DNA of 64,000 nt, taken from positions 108,410 to 172,409 of the IMG/VR virus record IMGVR_UViG_3300006916_000041; one strand, 5' to 3'. This stretch comes from a virus. The position numbers and the translations under genes are program-made. Shown here one piece after another: positions 15,729-23,591 of this stretch (its first letter is position 1; each line of letters opens with the position of its first letter). The notes below the pieces were generated by a model that saw only the letters and a program-made list of their open reading frames with translations, ran no database searches and was not told where the DNA came from.

Positions 15729-15751
15729 TTGTGTGCAGTTACTATGATTAA
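15729..15751 (+). repeat. 23-bp direct repeat, copy B
   Basis: Second copy of the oxygenase gene end (would read VCSYYD-stop on the plus strand), with no reading frame leading into it. It lies in the short gap before the radical SAM gene and overlaps the stop of the nitroreductase gene. Confidence 0.85.
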
Positions 15752-16386
15752 ACTCTAACTACTTTTAAAGGAACTTTTTTATGAGCTTCTACTTTTTCTC
15801 CTGTGAAGTGCTCTTCTCTGCGGTTTCTTGTATCATCTTTGATTCCGATACCCATCATTAAAATAGCATCTTCATCGTCTTGTAAATTTAAAATTTCCTT
15901 AACAGCTTCACCGTCAAAACATTTATTACATCCACAACGATAACCTAGCATACTTGCTGTGAGATTTGAAAATCCTGCAGCCACCCCAATTGCTTGATGC
16001 ATGTCCACATGTAAATTATAAAGACTTTCTTCATCCCATGCTCTAGTTTCATTGTTTCTGTAACTTTGATTTGTACTTACTACATCTGGATTTTTAACAA
16101 ATACCAATAGTAATTGACCTAGTACCTGCGGATTAAACCTTCCCTTTACAGTCTTAGTAGTTTGATAAATTCTTTCAATTGTAGATCTATCTTGTACAGC
16201 ATATACACTAAAAAAGTCTAGATTTTGTTTACTGGGTGCTTGTGTTGCTGCATGAATTAATAGTTCTACATCAGCCTCTGGCATTGTTTGTTCTAAATCA
16301 TAATTACGCTGACAGTGTTGTCCAACCAAGTGACTTTTTTTTAGTTTAGTCCTTAAACTATCTTTTTGGATTATAAGTTCTGTCAT
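15748..16386 (-). CDS. nitroreductase-family flavoprotein
   Basis: 212 residues from ATG 16386, with GAGAGA in front; a GTG 12 bases earlier is rejected. HCQRNYDLEQTMPEADVELLIHAATQAPSKQN carries the family's N-terminal R and SKQN FMN-binding residues, MHQAIGVAAGFSNL is the central helix, and ILMMGIGIKDDTRNRR the C-terminal FMN loop. It would be an NAD(P)H-dependent FMN oxidoreductase. A paralogue lies at 18842. In peptide natural-product clusters this family also dehydrogenates, which may matter here. A TATAAATA late promoter precedes it. Confidence 0.88.
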   Translation of the reverse strand: MTELIIQKDSLRTKLKKSHLVGQHCQRNYDLEQTMPEADVELLIHAATQAPSKQNLDFFSVYAVQDRSTIERIYQTTKTVKGRFNPQVLGQLLLVFVKNPDVVSTNQSYRNNETRAWDEESLYNLHVDMHQAIGVAAGFSNLTASMLGYRCGCNKCFDGEAVKEILNLQDDEDAILMMGIGIKDDTRNRREEHFTGEKVEAHKKVPLKVVRV

Positions 16387-16410
16387 ATTCTCTCTCACGT
16401 TTTATGTTAA

Positions 16411-16418
16411 TATTTATA
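16411..16418 (-). promoter_or_regulatory. T4-type late promoter TATAAATA
   Basis: Exact TATAAATA on the minus strand, 24 bases before the nitroreductase ATG, giving a normal leader with a GAGAGA ribosome site. Confidence 0.6.
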
Positions 16419-16422
16419 TATT

Positions 16423-17544
16423 TTATTTTTTTCTCTTGGGTATCTTACTATCAGCACTTGACACACATGCAGGTGTTGTGCAAATACGAGGTCCATCAAA
16501 TAATTTAAATCCTGTTTCAATATTACCTAGTGGAACATCATGACAACTGTAGCTACGCTTGATACTACCATCAGGTTCGCGTATAATAATTCCCTGAAAC
16601 CCACTGTTGCACATCCAACCTTCAAAGTTATTAAAGTTAAAAGCATTAAAACGTTCTGCCTGATCCATGTACCATTTTTTGCCATCACTGTCAGTGAACT
16701 CTACTTGCATGTGCCAGGGCACACTTTTATCGTTTTCACCTATTGCATAAGGCGGCAGTTCGAAACTAGGCCTTGGACGAGCTGCCCATTTACGCTTTGA
16801 CTCTGTATATGCCATTTGCGGCATACCGTTCCACAATCGCTGTAGCATTTCTTGTGTATAACCGTCCACGACTCTTGACGCCGTGGGGTCAGATTGGGGT
16901 TTGAGGGTAACGTTGATTCCTTGCTCGTGGAAGAAAAGAGCATTTTCCCAATCTCTTTCAAACCAGTCTGGAACCATGACCATGTTGATTGTAATTTGTA
17001 CATCGTGTTCTTGACAGAGAATCAACTTGTCTGCAAAGTCTTGCATTTTCTCTCGTGTATTTAAGTGTTCTGTGTGCAAACTAGCCGTTATACTTGCTCT
17101 ATGAAATGGTTTTGCACATTCTACATAATTTTCAAACCACTTCATGTTGCGGCTACAGTTTGATGTCATATGAATACTAGTATAATTAGTGTTAGGAACA
17201 TCACTGGCAAGATGCTCCAAAATATCCAAGTAACCAGGGTGGAAAGTAGGTTCTCCGCCACTGAGACTAAAGTGGAAACTATTAAATCCGTTCTCACGAG
17301 CTTGCCTCTTTATTTCGTCTACTGTTTTGAGACATAGTTCTGTAGGTCTATGATCTTTTCTGTCGCTTCTTGCGTAGGGCCAGCAATAACTACATTTGTA
17401 GTTGCAGAAGCGTCCCAGTAGCCAACTGACAGTAAACAAGTCTCTATATAAGAGTGTCCGTTGTCCAACTTGAACAATGTCATCATACGGGATTTTGGTA
17501 AAGTCATATTCACTCCATTTTAGATCTTCACTGGATTGTGCCAT
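16423..17544 (-). CDS. radical SAM protein
   Basis: 373 residues. CNYKCSYC (C47, C51, C54) and SLSGGEPTFHP (93-103). C-terminal cysteines in GWMCNSGF, YSCHDV, RICTTPACVSS fit a SPASM-like auxiliary site. It resembles 14771-15721 in layout. The start overlaps the small gene at 17528. Substrate unknown; an MTA/SAH nucleosidase lies two genes upstream in the same operon. Confidence 0.88.
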   Translation of the reverse strand: MAQSSEDLKWSEYDFTKIPYDDIVQVGQRTLLYRDLFTVSWLLGRFCNYKCSYCWPYARSDRKDHRPTELCLKTVDEIKRQARENGFNSFHFSLSGGEPTFHPGYLDILEHLASDVPNTNYTSIHMTSNCSRNMKWFENYVECAKPFHRASITASLHTEHLNTREKMQDFADKLILCQEHDVQITINMVMVPDWFERDWENALFFHEQGINVTLKPQSDPTASRVVDGYTQEMLQRLWNGMPQMAYTESKRKWAARPRPSFELPPYAIGENDKSVPWHMQVEFTDSDGKKWYMDQAERFNAFNFNNFEGWMCNSGFQGIIIREPDGSIKRSYSCHDVPLGNIETGFKLFDGPRICTTPACVSSADSKIPKRKK

Positions 17545-17683
17545 CTAATCTCATCTCCAAGTATTTAATTACCTGTTCTAACATTGTTTTCATTTCAGGA
17601 TCCAGTGTCTCTTCATACATGTTACGACACTCTTCTAGTTCTAGTTCGAATAGTTTTTCAACACTCCAAACTTTATATTCCAT
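17528..17683 (-). CDS. 51-residue linker gene, unknown
   Basis: MEYKVWSVEKLFELELEECRN..., acidic and helical. Its ATG lies inside the last codons of the nucleosidase gene (11-base overlap) and its stop inside the first codons of the radical SAM gene (17-base overlap), so it fills the gap between them exactly. Such a placement supports a real translated gene. It might be a small partner of the radical SAM enzyme (inference) or a degradation product of a longer gene. Confidence 0.55.
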   Translation of the reverse strand: MEYKVWSVEKLFELELEECRNMYEETLDPEMKTMLEQVIKYLEMRLDGTIQ

Positions 17684-18230
17684 TGTACACTTCCAAAAAC
17701 TCATCAGCACCATCAGCTACATTTTTAGCCCATTCATCAGCAGCATTTTCATCTGCCATGTCACTGATATATTTCCAACTTCTAAATGGTATACCATATT
17801 GTTTTGCAACATATGCCAGTGCCCATCCTTCCATGTCTACACAGTCTATATCAGCTCTAACAAACCACGGATCTGGCTCCGTTACAAAACTGTCACCCGT
17901 ACCACAGCGTACTTGCATAGTAGGTGCTGCTGTTTTTATATCTCCCACAGTGGGTTCACTGAACGGAATAGTACCTCTAGGTGCCTGAGGTTCAGCTTGC
18001 ATGTCACGCTGTACAAAGGTTCCTATTTCAGTCATTCCTTTTACCAGTGGATGAAGTCCTCCTGCTGTACCATAGTTTACAATCAAGTCTGGCTTGGTAC
18101 TTTTACATAGTGCTTGTGCTAGTGCAGTTGCAGCTTGAACTTTGCCCACACCTGTATAAATCACAGGACTAGCATGTGGTAATTTATTGTGCGGTAATTC
18201 CGCTTCCAGTGCTACACATAGTAATATCAT
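17673..18230 (-). CDS. 5'-methylthioadenosine/S-adenosylhomocysteine nucleosidase-like protein
   Basis: 185 residues, slightly short for MTAN (about 230). ALEAE at 7-11 places E11 at the general-acid position, NYGTAGGL is the phosphorylase-superfamily loop, VDMEGWALAYVA (M133, E134) the ribose-binding motif, and ISDMAD (D157) the catalytic Asp. MTAN hydrolyses MTA, SAH and also 5'-deoxyadenosine, the by-product of radical SAM turnover and an inhibitor of those enzymes. Its place in a cluster of 17 radical SAM genes suggests it keeps them turning over. Coupled to the SDR-like gene before it. Confidence 0.87.
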   Translation of the reverse strand: MILLCVALEAELPHNKLPHASPVIYTGVGKVQAATALAQALCKSTKPDLIVNYGTAGGLHPLVKGMTEIGTFVQRDMQAEPQAPRGTIPFSEPTVGDIKTAAPTMQVRCGTGDSFVTEPDPWFVRADIDCVDMEGWALAYVAKQYGIPFRSWKYISDMADENAADEWAKNVADGADEFLEVYNGI

Positions 18231-18796
18231 AGTTCATCCCTATACCACATAGAATCCTGCATGGGATCTATGCTTATTTCGTTTATATTAACATACTTTG
18301 GTTGATCTATCAACCACTTTATATAACCAGCAGCTTGATCTATATCCATGCAACGACGATCAGGATGCTTGTGCTGATTGTTGCTGAGTGTTCCAAAACT
18401 AATATAACTTATTTTTGGTTTGTTGCCCCACACACCACCAATAGCAAGTGTATTTGAATAATCACGCAGTGCTTTCTTTTCTGCATTGTAAAGCCATGCT
18501 TTGCCGTTCTTGACTCTGTCCGTGGTGCTACCTACAACTACTATATGTGCTTGTTTTTTGGCGTCTACAAGTGCCTTGTATACTGCATCTAGTAGCACAG
18601 TTTGTTGAAACTGCCATAGTGCAGCATTGACTATGATTACGTCACACAGAACAGCTAATTGTGCAAACTCTTGTCTACCTTGCTTGTTAGTGAGTTCATA
18701 TTCATTTCGACGGCTACAAAATGTTGCATCTGGATACATTTTATGCAATGCTTGCGCTAGTCCAAAGTTTGGATTTCCGCTTATTAATATTTTCAT
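18227..18796 (-). CDS. SDR-like NAD(P)-binding protein
   Basis: 189 residues. MKILISGNPNFGLAQALHK replaces the usual glycine-rich turn with GNPNFG; IIVNAALWQF takes the place of NAG/NNA; VVVGSTTDR supplies the Ser, and LYNAEKKALRDYSN the YxxxK pair. This is a short-chain dehydrogenase/reductase or NAD-dependent epimerase-like protein of the compact phage type. Substrate unknown. No ribosome site; AATAAATA ends five bases before the ATG. Confidence 0.75.
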   Translation of the reverse strand: MKILISGNPNFGLAQALHKMYPDATFCSRRNEYELTNKQGRQEFAQLAVLCDVIIVNAALWQFQQTVLLDAVYKALVDAKKQAHIVVVGSTTDRVKNGKAWLYNAEKKALRDYSNTLAIGGVWGNKPKISYISFGTLSNNQHKHPDRRCMDIDQAAGYIKWLIDQPKYVNINEISIDPMQDSMWYRDEL

Positions 18797-18801
18797 AATG
18801 A

Positions 18802-18809
18802 TATTTATT
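18802..18809 (-). promoter_or_regulatory. candidate late promoter AATAAATA, 5 nt before an ATG
   Basis: Minus-strand AATAAATA, five bases (TCATT), then the ATG of the SDR-like gene. Same geometry as at 13671 and 22725. Confidence 0.5.
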
Positions 18810-18813
18810 TTTT

Positions 18814-18821
18814 AATAAATA
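18814..18821 (+). promoter_or_regulatory. candidate late promoter AATAAATA (divergent)
   Basis: Plus-strand AATAAATA, 20 bases before ATG 18842, which has a GGAG site. With the minus-strand octamer at 18802 it forms a divergent pair in a 45-base gap. Confidence 0.5.
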
Positions 18822-18841
18822 CACATAGAAGGAGAACAAAA

Positions 18842-19486
18842 ATGTTTTTAACAGATGACGCAAACACCCATATTAAAAAAGCTGTAATTCGTAGCCAACA
18901 TGTTCAAAGAAATTGGGATCTTGAAAAGGAGATGCCACAAGACGATGTTGATCTTCTGGTACATGCGGCAACTAATTGCCCAAGTAAGCAAAACTTTAGA
19001 TTTTATGATTTGCATGTTATTCAAGATAGAGATACAATTGAAAGAATTTATTCTCACACCAAAGGCTTAGGAATAACTAATCCCGAAACAGGCAAAGCAG
19101 AGTTCACAACCAATAGTCAAGTATTAGCTCATACTCTATTTGTATTTACAGACACTGTCAGATCTGAAAGATACGTTCAAAAATGGAAAGAAGATGATTT
19201 TGCGATGGACTTTAACTGGAAACGTGATCAAGACATGGCTGTAGGAATTGCAGCTGGTTATATCAATGTAATCGCAAGTCAATTAGGTTACGGTACAGGT
19301 TGTTGTGCATGTTTCGAGTCTGACAAAGTTGTTGAAGAATTAGGTTTAAGTTCTAGCGAAACTCATGTTATACTTATGATGGGTGTAGGAATTAAAGGCA
19401 GCGATAAAAATCGTAGAATTCACCAAGAAACTGGTGTAATGATGCCAACACACACCAAAGAACCTATTAATGTAACTTACATATAG
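18842..19486 (+). CDS. nitroreductase-family flavoprotein, paralogue
   Basis: 214 residues. HVQRNWDLEKEMPQDDVDLLVHAATNCPSKQNFRFYD and ILMMGVGIKGSDKNRR correspond directly to the gene at 15748, so the two are paralogues. A Cys pair in TGCCACFESD matches CGCNKCFDG of the other copy and may be a metal or redox site. Strong AGGAG ribosome site. It is one of only four plus-strand genes in the 50-kb minus block and is flanked on both sides by late-promoter octamers. Confidence 0.88.
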   Translation: MFLTDDANTHIKKAVIRSQHVQRNWDLEKEMPQDDVDLLVHAATNCPSKQNFRFYDLHVIQDRDTIERIYSHTKGLGITNPETGKAEFTTNSQVLAHTLFVFTDTVRSERYVQKWKEDDFAMDFNWKRDQDMAVGIAAGYINVIASQLGYGTGCCACFESDKVVEELGLSSSETHVILMMGVGIKGSDKNRRIHQETGVMMPTHTKEPINVTYI

Positions 19487-19490
19487 AAAG

Positions 19491-20669
19491 TTACTCAACA
19501 ACATAATTATATACATCTGGCTCTATCAGGGCCAGATCTACTTTTCTTACTTTTTTGTAATAATCTACGTATTCTTTTAGTAAGTATTTTTTATCTTGAT
19601 TTTTTCCAACAGATGCAATAAGTTCTTCAAAACTTAATCCGTCAAATGTTAACTTTATACTATTTGAAAACTCTTGTGCTTCGATCAAGTACTTTACAAA
19701 ACTTTCATCTAATACACTAATACTAAATGCCATCGGTTCGTATATCTGACTTAGTTGCACGCCTACAGATTTGTTAGGAAAATCCAGTTTCATCTGATGT
19801 ATATATTCTAAATAGTTTTTTAGTTTTGTTATACCCAAACTATTAACAGTTAAATGAAATTGAATTCTATCTACAGAACTTTGGAAAAATTTGTTTAAAT
19901 TGCTTTTAAAATTATTCCAATCGGATCCATATCTGATAGCCTCACTTGTTTGTCCTATAGATTCATTACTAACACTCAATTGAAAATAAAGATTAGTGTG
20001 TTTATATTTTTCTTTCAAACTGTTTATTTCTTGTACATATTTGTCTATCATATTTTTAGGAGTATTGCAATTAGTAAACACATTGAGTAAAAATGATGTT
20101 TTATGATCAGTTGTTAATTTAAAATATTCATCTACTAGGGGTGTCAGATGATTATTCTTAAATAAGTCATTGAAAAACGGCTCACCGCCAAGCAATATAA
20201 GTTCTACTCTATCTACATCTTTTGCTCGTTCAGCTGCCTGTCTTAATGCACGATAGATGTAATCCAACGATTGTTGCAAAGTTGCATTATTAGGCTCAGC
20301 TTCAAGAGAACTAAGATGCTTGTATTCATCTGGTGCATTTTTTGCTTCAGCTTCCCATACACTACTTAAATTACCATAGCAATATCCACAGGCTAAGTTA
20401 CACGTATTATCTAGTGTAATTTCTATTTTAAAAATTTTATTTTTTGTATGAACTTCATTACCTTGATCACGCCAAGACCTAATACCTTGTTGTTCTGCAT
20501 TTTCACACATAAAACATTCTTCTGGAAAATCGCCACTGTCTAAAATATTAACAACTTGCTTGTGCCTGTCTATATTTTCGATAGGCATTTTCATCTTAGC
20601 ACACTTTCCCAATTTCTTTTCGTTTAGTCTTAGATGTAATTCCGAATGAACTCGCTCACAAAATTTCAT
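19491..20669 (-). CDS. radical SAM protein with partial N-terminal cysteine array
   Basis: 392 residues from ATG 20669, which has GAG eight bases before it; an ATG at 20687 is also in frame. EECFMC (C52, C55) precedes the core CNLACGYC (C90, C94, C97), and LILLGGEPFF is the SAM motif. It has the CxxC of the N-terminal twitch group but not an obvious CC pair, only single cysteines near C4 and C23. It overlaps the oxygenase gene upstream. Substrate unknown. Confidence 0.87.
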   Translation of the reverse strand: MKFCERVHSELHLRLNEKKLGKCAKMKMPIENIDRHKQVVNILDSGDFPEECFMCENAEQQGIRSWRDQGNEVHTKNKIFKIEITLDNTCNLACGYCYGNLSSVWEAEAKNAPDEYKHLSSLEAEPNNATLQQSLDYIYRALRQAAERAKDVDRVELILLGGEPFFNDLFKNNHLTPLVDEYFKLTTDHKTSFLLNVFTNCNTPKNMIDKYVQEINSLKEKYKHTNLYFQLSVSNESIGQTSEAIRYGSDWNNFKSNLNKFFQSSVDRIQFHLTVNSLGITKLKNYLEYIHQMKLDFPNKSVGVQLSQIYEPMAFSISVLDESFVKYLIEAQEFSNSIKLTFDGLSFEELIASVGKNQDKKYLLKEYVDYYKKVRKVDLALIEPDVYNYVVE

Positions 20670-21447
20670 TACAAAGCTCGTTTTCATGGTTGTGAATAGT
20701 TATAGTACCAAAGCCGACGATTGCTCTTTTATATTCGTTTGCTTTTTCATAACTAGCAGGTATAAACTTACTGCTTAAAAACCAGCTGCTACTGTGCCAT
20801 CTTGCAGGATCAAACAACATCATTGTACCTAATTTCCATTCATAAGCACTGTGTACTTTAAGTTCTGCAAACTCTGTCAGATATCCACTAGCAATTGGAT
20901 GATACTTTAAAACTTCAGGATCATAATGCCAAAACTTCCAATCGTTGCCTCTATAATGAACAACATCTTCTAAATTTTTCACATGACGCATTTCTCCATG
21001 TTTATAAATTAACTTACTGCCAGTAGTTTCCATTCTATCATAGTTCACAGTGTACGGAACACATCCTTTTGTGTTCCATTCCAGTGGGATAATAATACCT
21101 GCTGCAATTTTAATTGTGTGTGAATCTCTAGTGTCGGGTTCTTGAGGATGTGCGTATGTCTCAGATACATAATCAGTGTGCAACCCTGCTGGTTCTCCAC
21201 TGTGGAAATATTCCCAAGTCCAATCCATGCGGATCCCCATGCGAGAATCTAAAATGTTATTCAACTCTTCTATTCGCGATTTGTCTGGAATTTTAGCAAA
21301 TCTATTCAGATCATTGGCGCCTCTGATTTTGCAATCGCCTGTTTTAATCGCATCTTCTAAAGCTCGCTTGTGCCATTCAATATCTATATCAATTAGATGA
21401 CTGCCTGGTCCTATTTTACTGTCTGGATATACATAAAGTTTTTCCAT
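20656..21447 (-). CDS. 2OG/Fe(II) oxygenase-like protein
   Basis: 263 residues. GLHTDYV gives the HxD pair (H90, D92). The distal His is probably H218 in DPARWHSSSWF. The RMDWTWEYFHSGEPAGLHTDY stretch resembles phage hydroxylase proteins that keep the double-stranded beta-helix. It may hydroxylate a peptide or sugar. Behind AGGATAG. Its end overlaps the radical SAM start, suggesting joint production. Confidence 0.7.
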   Translation of the reverse strand: MEKLYVYPDSKIGPGSHLIDIDIEWHKRALEDAIKTGDCKIRGANDLNRFAKIPDKSRIEELNNILDSRMGIRMDWTWEYFHSGEPAGLHTDYVSETYAHPQEPDTRDSHTIKIAAGIIIPLEWNTKGCVPYTVNYDRMETTGSKLIYKHGEMRHVKNLEDVVHYRGNDWKFWHYDPEVLKYHPIASGYLTEFAELKVHSAYEWKLGTMMLFDPARWHSSSWFLSSKFIPASYEKANEYKRAIVGFGTITIHNHENELCNEIL

Positions 21448-22719
21448 TTAACTATCCTTTTGTTTTATGTAGCAAGATTTTGTAAAAAATTTAGGCTGAT
21501 TTAAATTTACACTATCTGCAAATACTAATGTATCTTTTTTAAGTTGCGAAACAACAAGATCTTGTCGAGCTGATCTATAGTCTTTACTGTATAATATACT
21601 AGATGGTTTATAATGAAAAATATTACTTAACCATAGTAGATCACACGACCCTTGACAAAAATCTGCAAAGCAACTTACATCATCTTTCATTATATCTATA
21701 TTTAAGAATTTTACAGTTACGCAAGTTCGAAATTCATTGAACCATTCGGCGAACTGTTGTTCACTTCCCCAAAACTGTACAAAATTATCCCAGGTATCAA
21801 AGTCATCAGCTACAACATCAAAGTCAGTATTTTGACTAATAAATTCGGGATAATTAGTGCCATCCCAATCTTTATAAATTTTTTCCATCATGTGTAAACT
21901 ATACTTGTCCCAATCAAAAAATAACAAATTGATCGTGTCGCTGTATCCACAATGTTTAATAACTTTCAAATGATTTAATCCTGCACTCACACTAGCAAAA
22001 TTGTCCAGCGGAGCATCGGGTAAATTTTCAAATTTTATACGCTCAGTGTTAAACATGTAATACTTTTGTTTAAAATTAAAATCTAATATATCTTGCATAT
22101 TGTCGTCATCTTCATACGGATAAGCATACATTTTACTGCGTCTTATTTTATCGTTAAAACTTTTTATTGTATATCCAGCATCTAAAAATGATTTTATGAA
22201 ATTATATCCTTGTTTTAAGTTTTTATATGTTTTTACTTTTTCTCCTGGAGCTATCCAAAACGGTGTATAGTTGTCATGATGATTGTCAGTTGATCTAACT
22301 GGAACTTCACAAGTTAGTTCGTCAGCCCAATGCCCGTATGTTGGACAACCTATTTGTCGCCACACATCTGCATTAAAATAAAAACATTGATTATGAAGTT
22401 CGTAATATCTTTCTTTTTTATCTAATATATGACCAACCAACACATCGTCGTCGGTGATATTTTCTACTAGCTTTTGAATAAACTGACCTGCTACTTCTAG
22501 ATCATTTCCAATATCAATTATTACAACATGCTTGTGAGTACTCCAATTTTCTACAAAATCTAGTGCAGATTCCATATATGTGAATGTCTTTGTTTTTGCA
22601 TATATGCCTATCTCTTTTTCCCAGTATTGCAAAAGATTCAAGCAATATGTTTCTGTATCTTTGTTTTTAATATACTCGGTATTATCTAGGAATATGAATA
22701 AATAATCATTAAGTAGCAT
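21448..22719 (-). CDS. large protein, glycosyltransferase-like N-terminus suspected
   Basis: 423 residues. The N-terminal half reads like a glycosyltransferase-like or sensor fold (HVVIIDIGNDLEV, VLVGHILDKKERYYELHNQ, FYFNADVWRQIGCPTYG). The C-terminal half (VSAGLNHLKVIKHCGYSDT, LLWLSNIFHYKPSS) is reminiscent of the end of a methyltransferase fold as in the gene at 30424. Neither match is firm. TATAAATA ends five bases before its ATG and no ribosome site is visible. It follows directly into the oxygenase gene. Confidence 0.6.
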   Translation of the reverse strand: MLLNDYLFIFLDNTEYIKNKDTETYCLNLLQYWEKEIGIYAKTKTFTYMESALDFVENWSTHKHVVIIDIGNDLEVAGQFIQKLVENITDDDVLVGHILDKKERYYELHNQCFYFNADVWRQIGCPTYGHWADELTCEVPVRSTDNHHDNYTPFWIAPGEKVKTYKNLKQGYNFIKSFLDAGYTIKSFNDKIRRSKMYAYPYEDDDNMQDILDFNFKQKYYMFNTERIKFENLPDAPLDNFASVSAGLNHLKVIKHCGYSDTINLLFFDWDKYSLHMMEKIYKDWDGTNYPEFISQNTDFDVVADDFDTWDNFVQFWGSEQQFAEWFNEFRTCVTVKFLNIDIMKDDVSCFADFCQGSCDLLWLSNIFHYKPSSILYSKDYRSARQDLVVSQLKKDTLVFADSVNLNQPKFFTKSCYIKQKDS

Positions 22720-22724
22720 GTTAA

Positions 22725-22732
22725 TATTTATA
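22725..22732 (-). promoter_or_regulatory. T4-type late promoter TATAAATA, 5 nt before an ATG
   Basis: Minus-strand TATAAATA, then TTAAC, then ATG 22719. No ribosome site. Third case of the five-base geometry. Confidence 0.55.
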
Positions 22733-22742
22733 TAGGAAAAAT

Positions 22743-23420
22743 ATGAAAGAGTTTATAGAAGAATTCAACTATCCTGCGATCATTGAAAAAGACAACAGCA
22801 TCACTGATGTAAAACAATTAACAAGAACAAACAATATTCCGTTTTTACCTATAACTGGATTTGAAAACGCAGACTGGGAAGCGATGTACAGAGAAGCAAA
22901 AAACTTGTCTAAGTTGTATGTACATCACAGATCAGGAGATAGCGAAGGCTGGCAGAGTTTGTGCATACACGGTCTGAGTAGTGTACACACTGACCATCAT
23001 CCATATTATGGATTTCCGGATAGAGAAACTGCTCCTTATCGCTGGACCGACATAGCAGATTGGTGTCCTACAATAACTAAATTTTTCAAACAAACATTTG
23101 ACTACACCGAGTATGCAAGAATAAGAATTATGAAATTATGTGCAGGAGGATATATTGCACCTCATCGTGATGTTGAAGACATAAATGAGGCACGATTAGG
23201 TCCGATAAACATCGCACTCAATAACCCAGAGCAGTGCAAGTTTTACATGAAAGACGTAGGCTATCTTCCATTCGAACAAGGAAGTGTTATAAAACTTAAC
23301 TTATTCAATAAACATTGTGTATACAATGACAGCGATGAAGATAGATATCACTTGATAGCGCACGGCAAAGCAGGATCATCTTGGCGTGATCGTATTTGGA
23401 ACAGCTACTTACAATTGTAA
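22743..23420 (+). CDS. aspartyl/asparaginyl beta-hydroxylase-like oxygenase
   Basis: 225 residues. YARIRIMKLCAGGYIAPHRD gives HRD (H141, D143); LGPINIALNNPEQCKFYM is the central strand pair; NKHCVYNDSDEDRYHLI supplies the distal His (H191) and the 2OG-binding Arg (R201). This is the AspH-like double-stranded beta-helix family, which hydroxylates Asp or Asn in proteins, although phage members are uncharacterised. AGGA lies seven bases before the ATG. The gene ends in a palindrome shared with the convergent gene. Confidence 0.85.
   Translation: MKEFIEEFNYPAIIEKDNSITDVKQLTRTNNIPFLPITGFENADWEAMYREAKNLSKLYVHHRSGDSEGWQSLCIHGLSSVHTDHHPYYGFPDRETAPYRWTDIADWCPTITKFFKQTFDYTEYARIRIMKLCAGGYIAPHRDVEDINEARLGPINIALNNPEQCKFYMKDVGYLPFEQGSVIKLNLFNKHCVYNDSDEDRYHLIAHGKAGSSWRDRIWNSYLQL
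23409..23420. repeat. palindromic shared gene end TTACAATTGTAA
   Basis: A 12-bp perfect palindrome. On the plus strand it codes the last residues and stop of the hydroxylase (LQL-stop). On the minus strand it codes LQL-stop for the frameshifted end of the radical SAM gene. Two convergent genes thus end in the same bases. Confidence 0.75.
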
Positions 23421-23591
23421 ATATTCAATGGTGTTTTTACCTAATACCTGTTTAGGCATTTGACGTTGTTCTAAAAACCATTTAACACTGCTTTTAGTTT
23501 TATCAATTAAATGCTGTTGATTGAGATCTTTATAATTATCTAGTACATATTCTATTGTAGTACAAGAATGTCTGTCGTTATTATTAAGTTT
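23409..23591 (-). pseudogene. out-of-frame C-terminus of the radical SAM gene 23552-24562
   Basis: Sixty sense codons in the -1 frame relative to the radical SAM gene: KLNNNDRHSCTTIEYVLDNY..., then KSSVKWFLEQRQMPKQVL, ending IEYLQL-stop. It has no start of its own and begins straight after a TAA in that frame, overlapping the last codons of the gene above it. Without it a 131-base gap would remain between two convergent genes that otherwise pack tightly. One missing base near 23583-23591 would explain it. It could also be an assembly error or a frameshift site. Confidence 0.7.
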
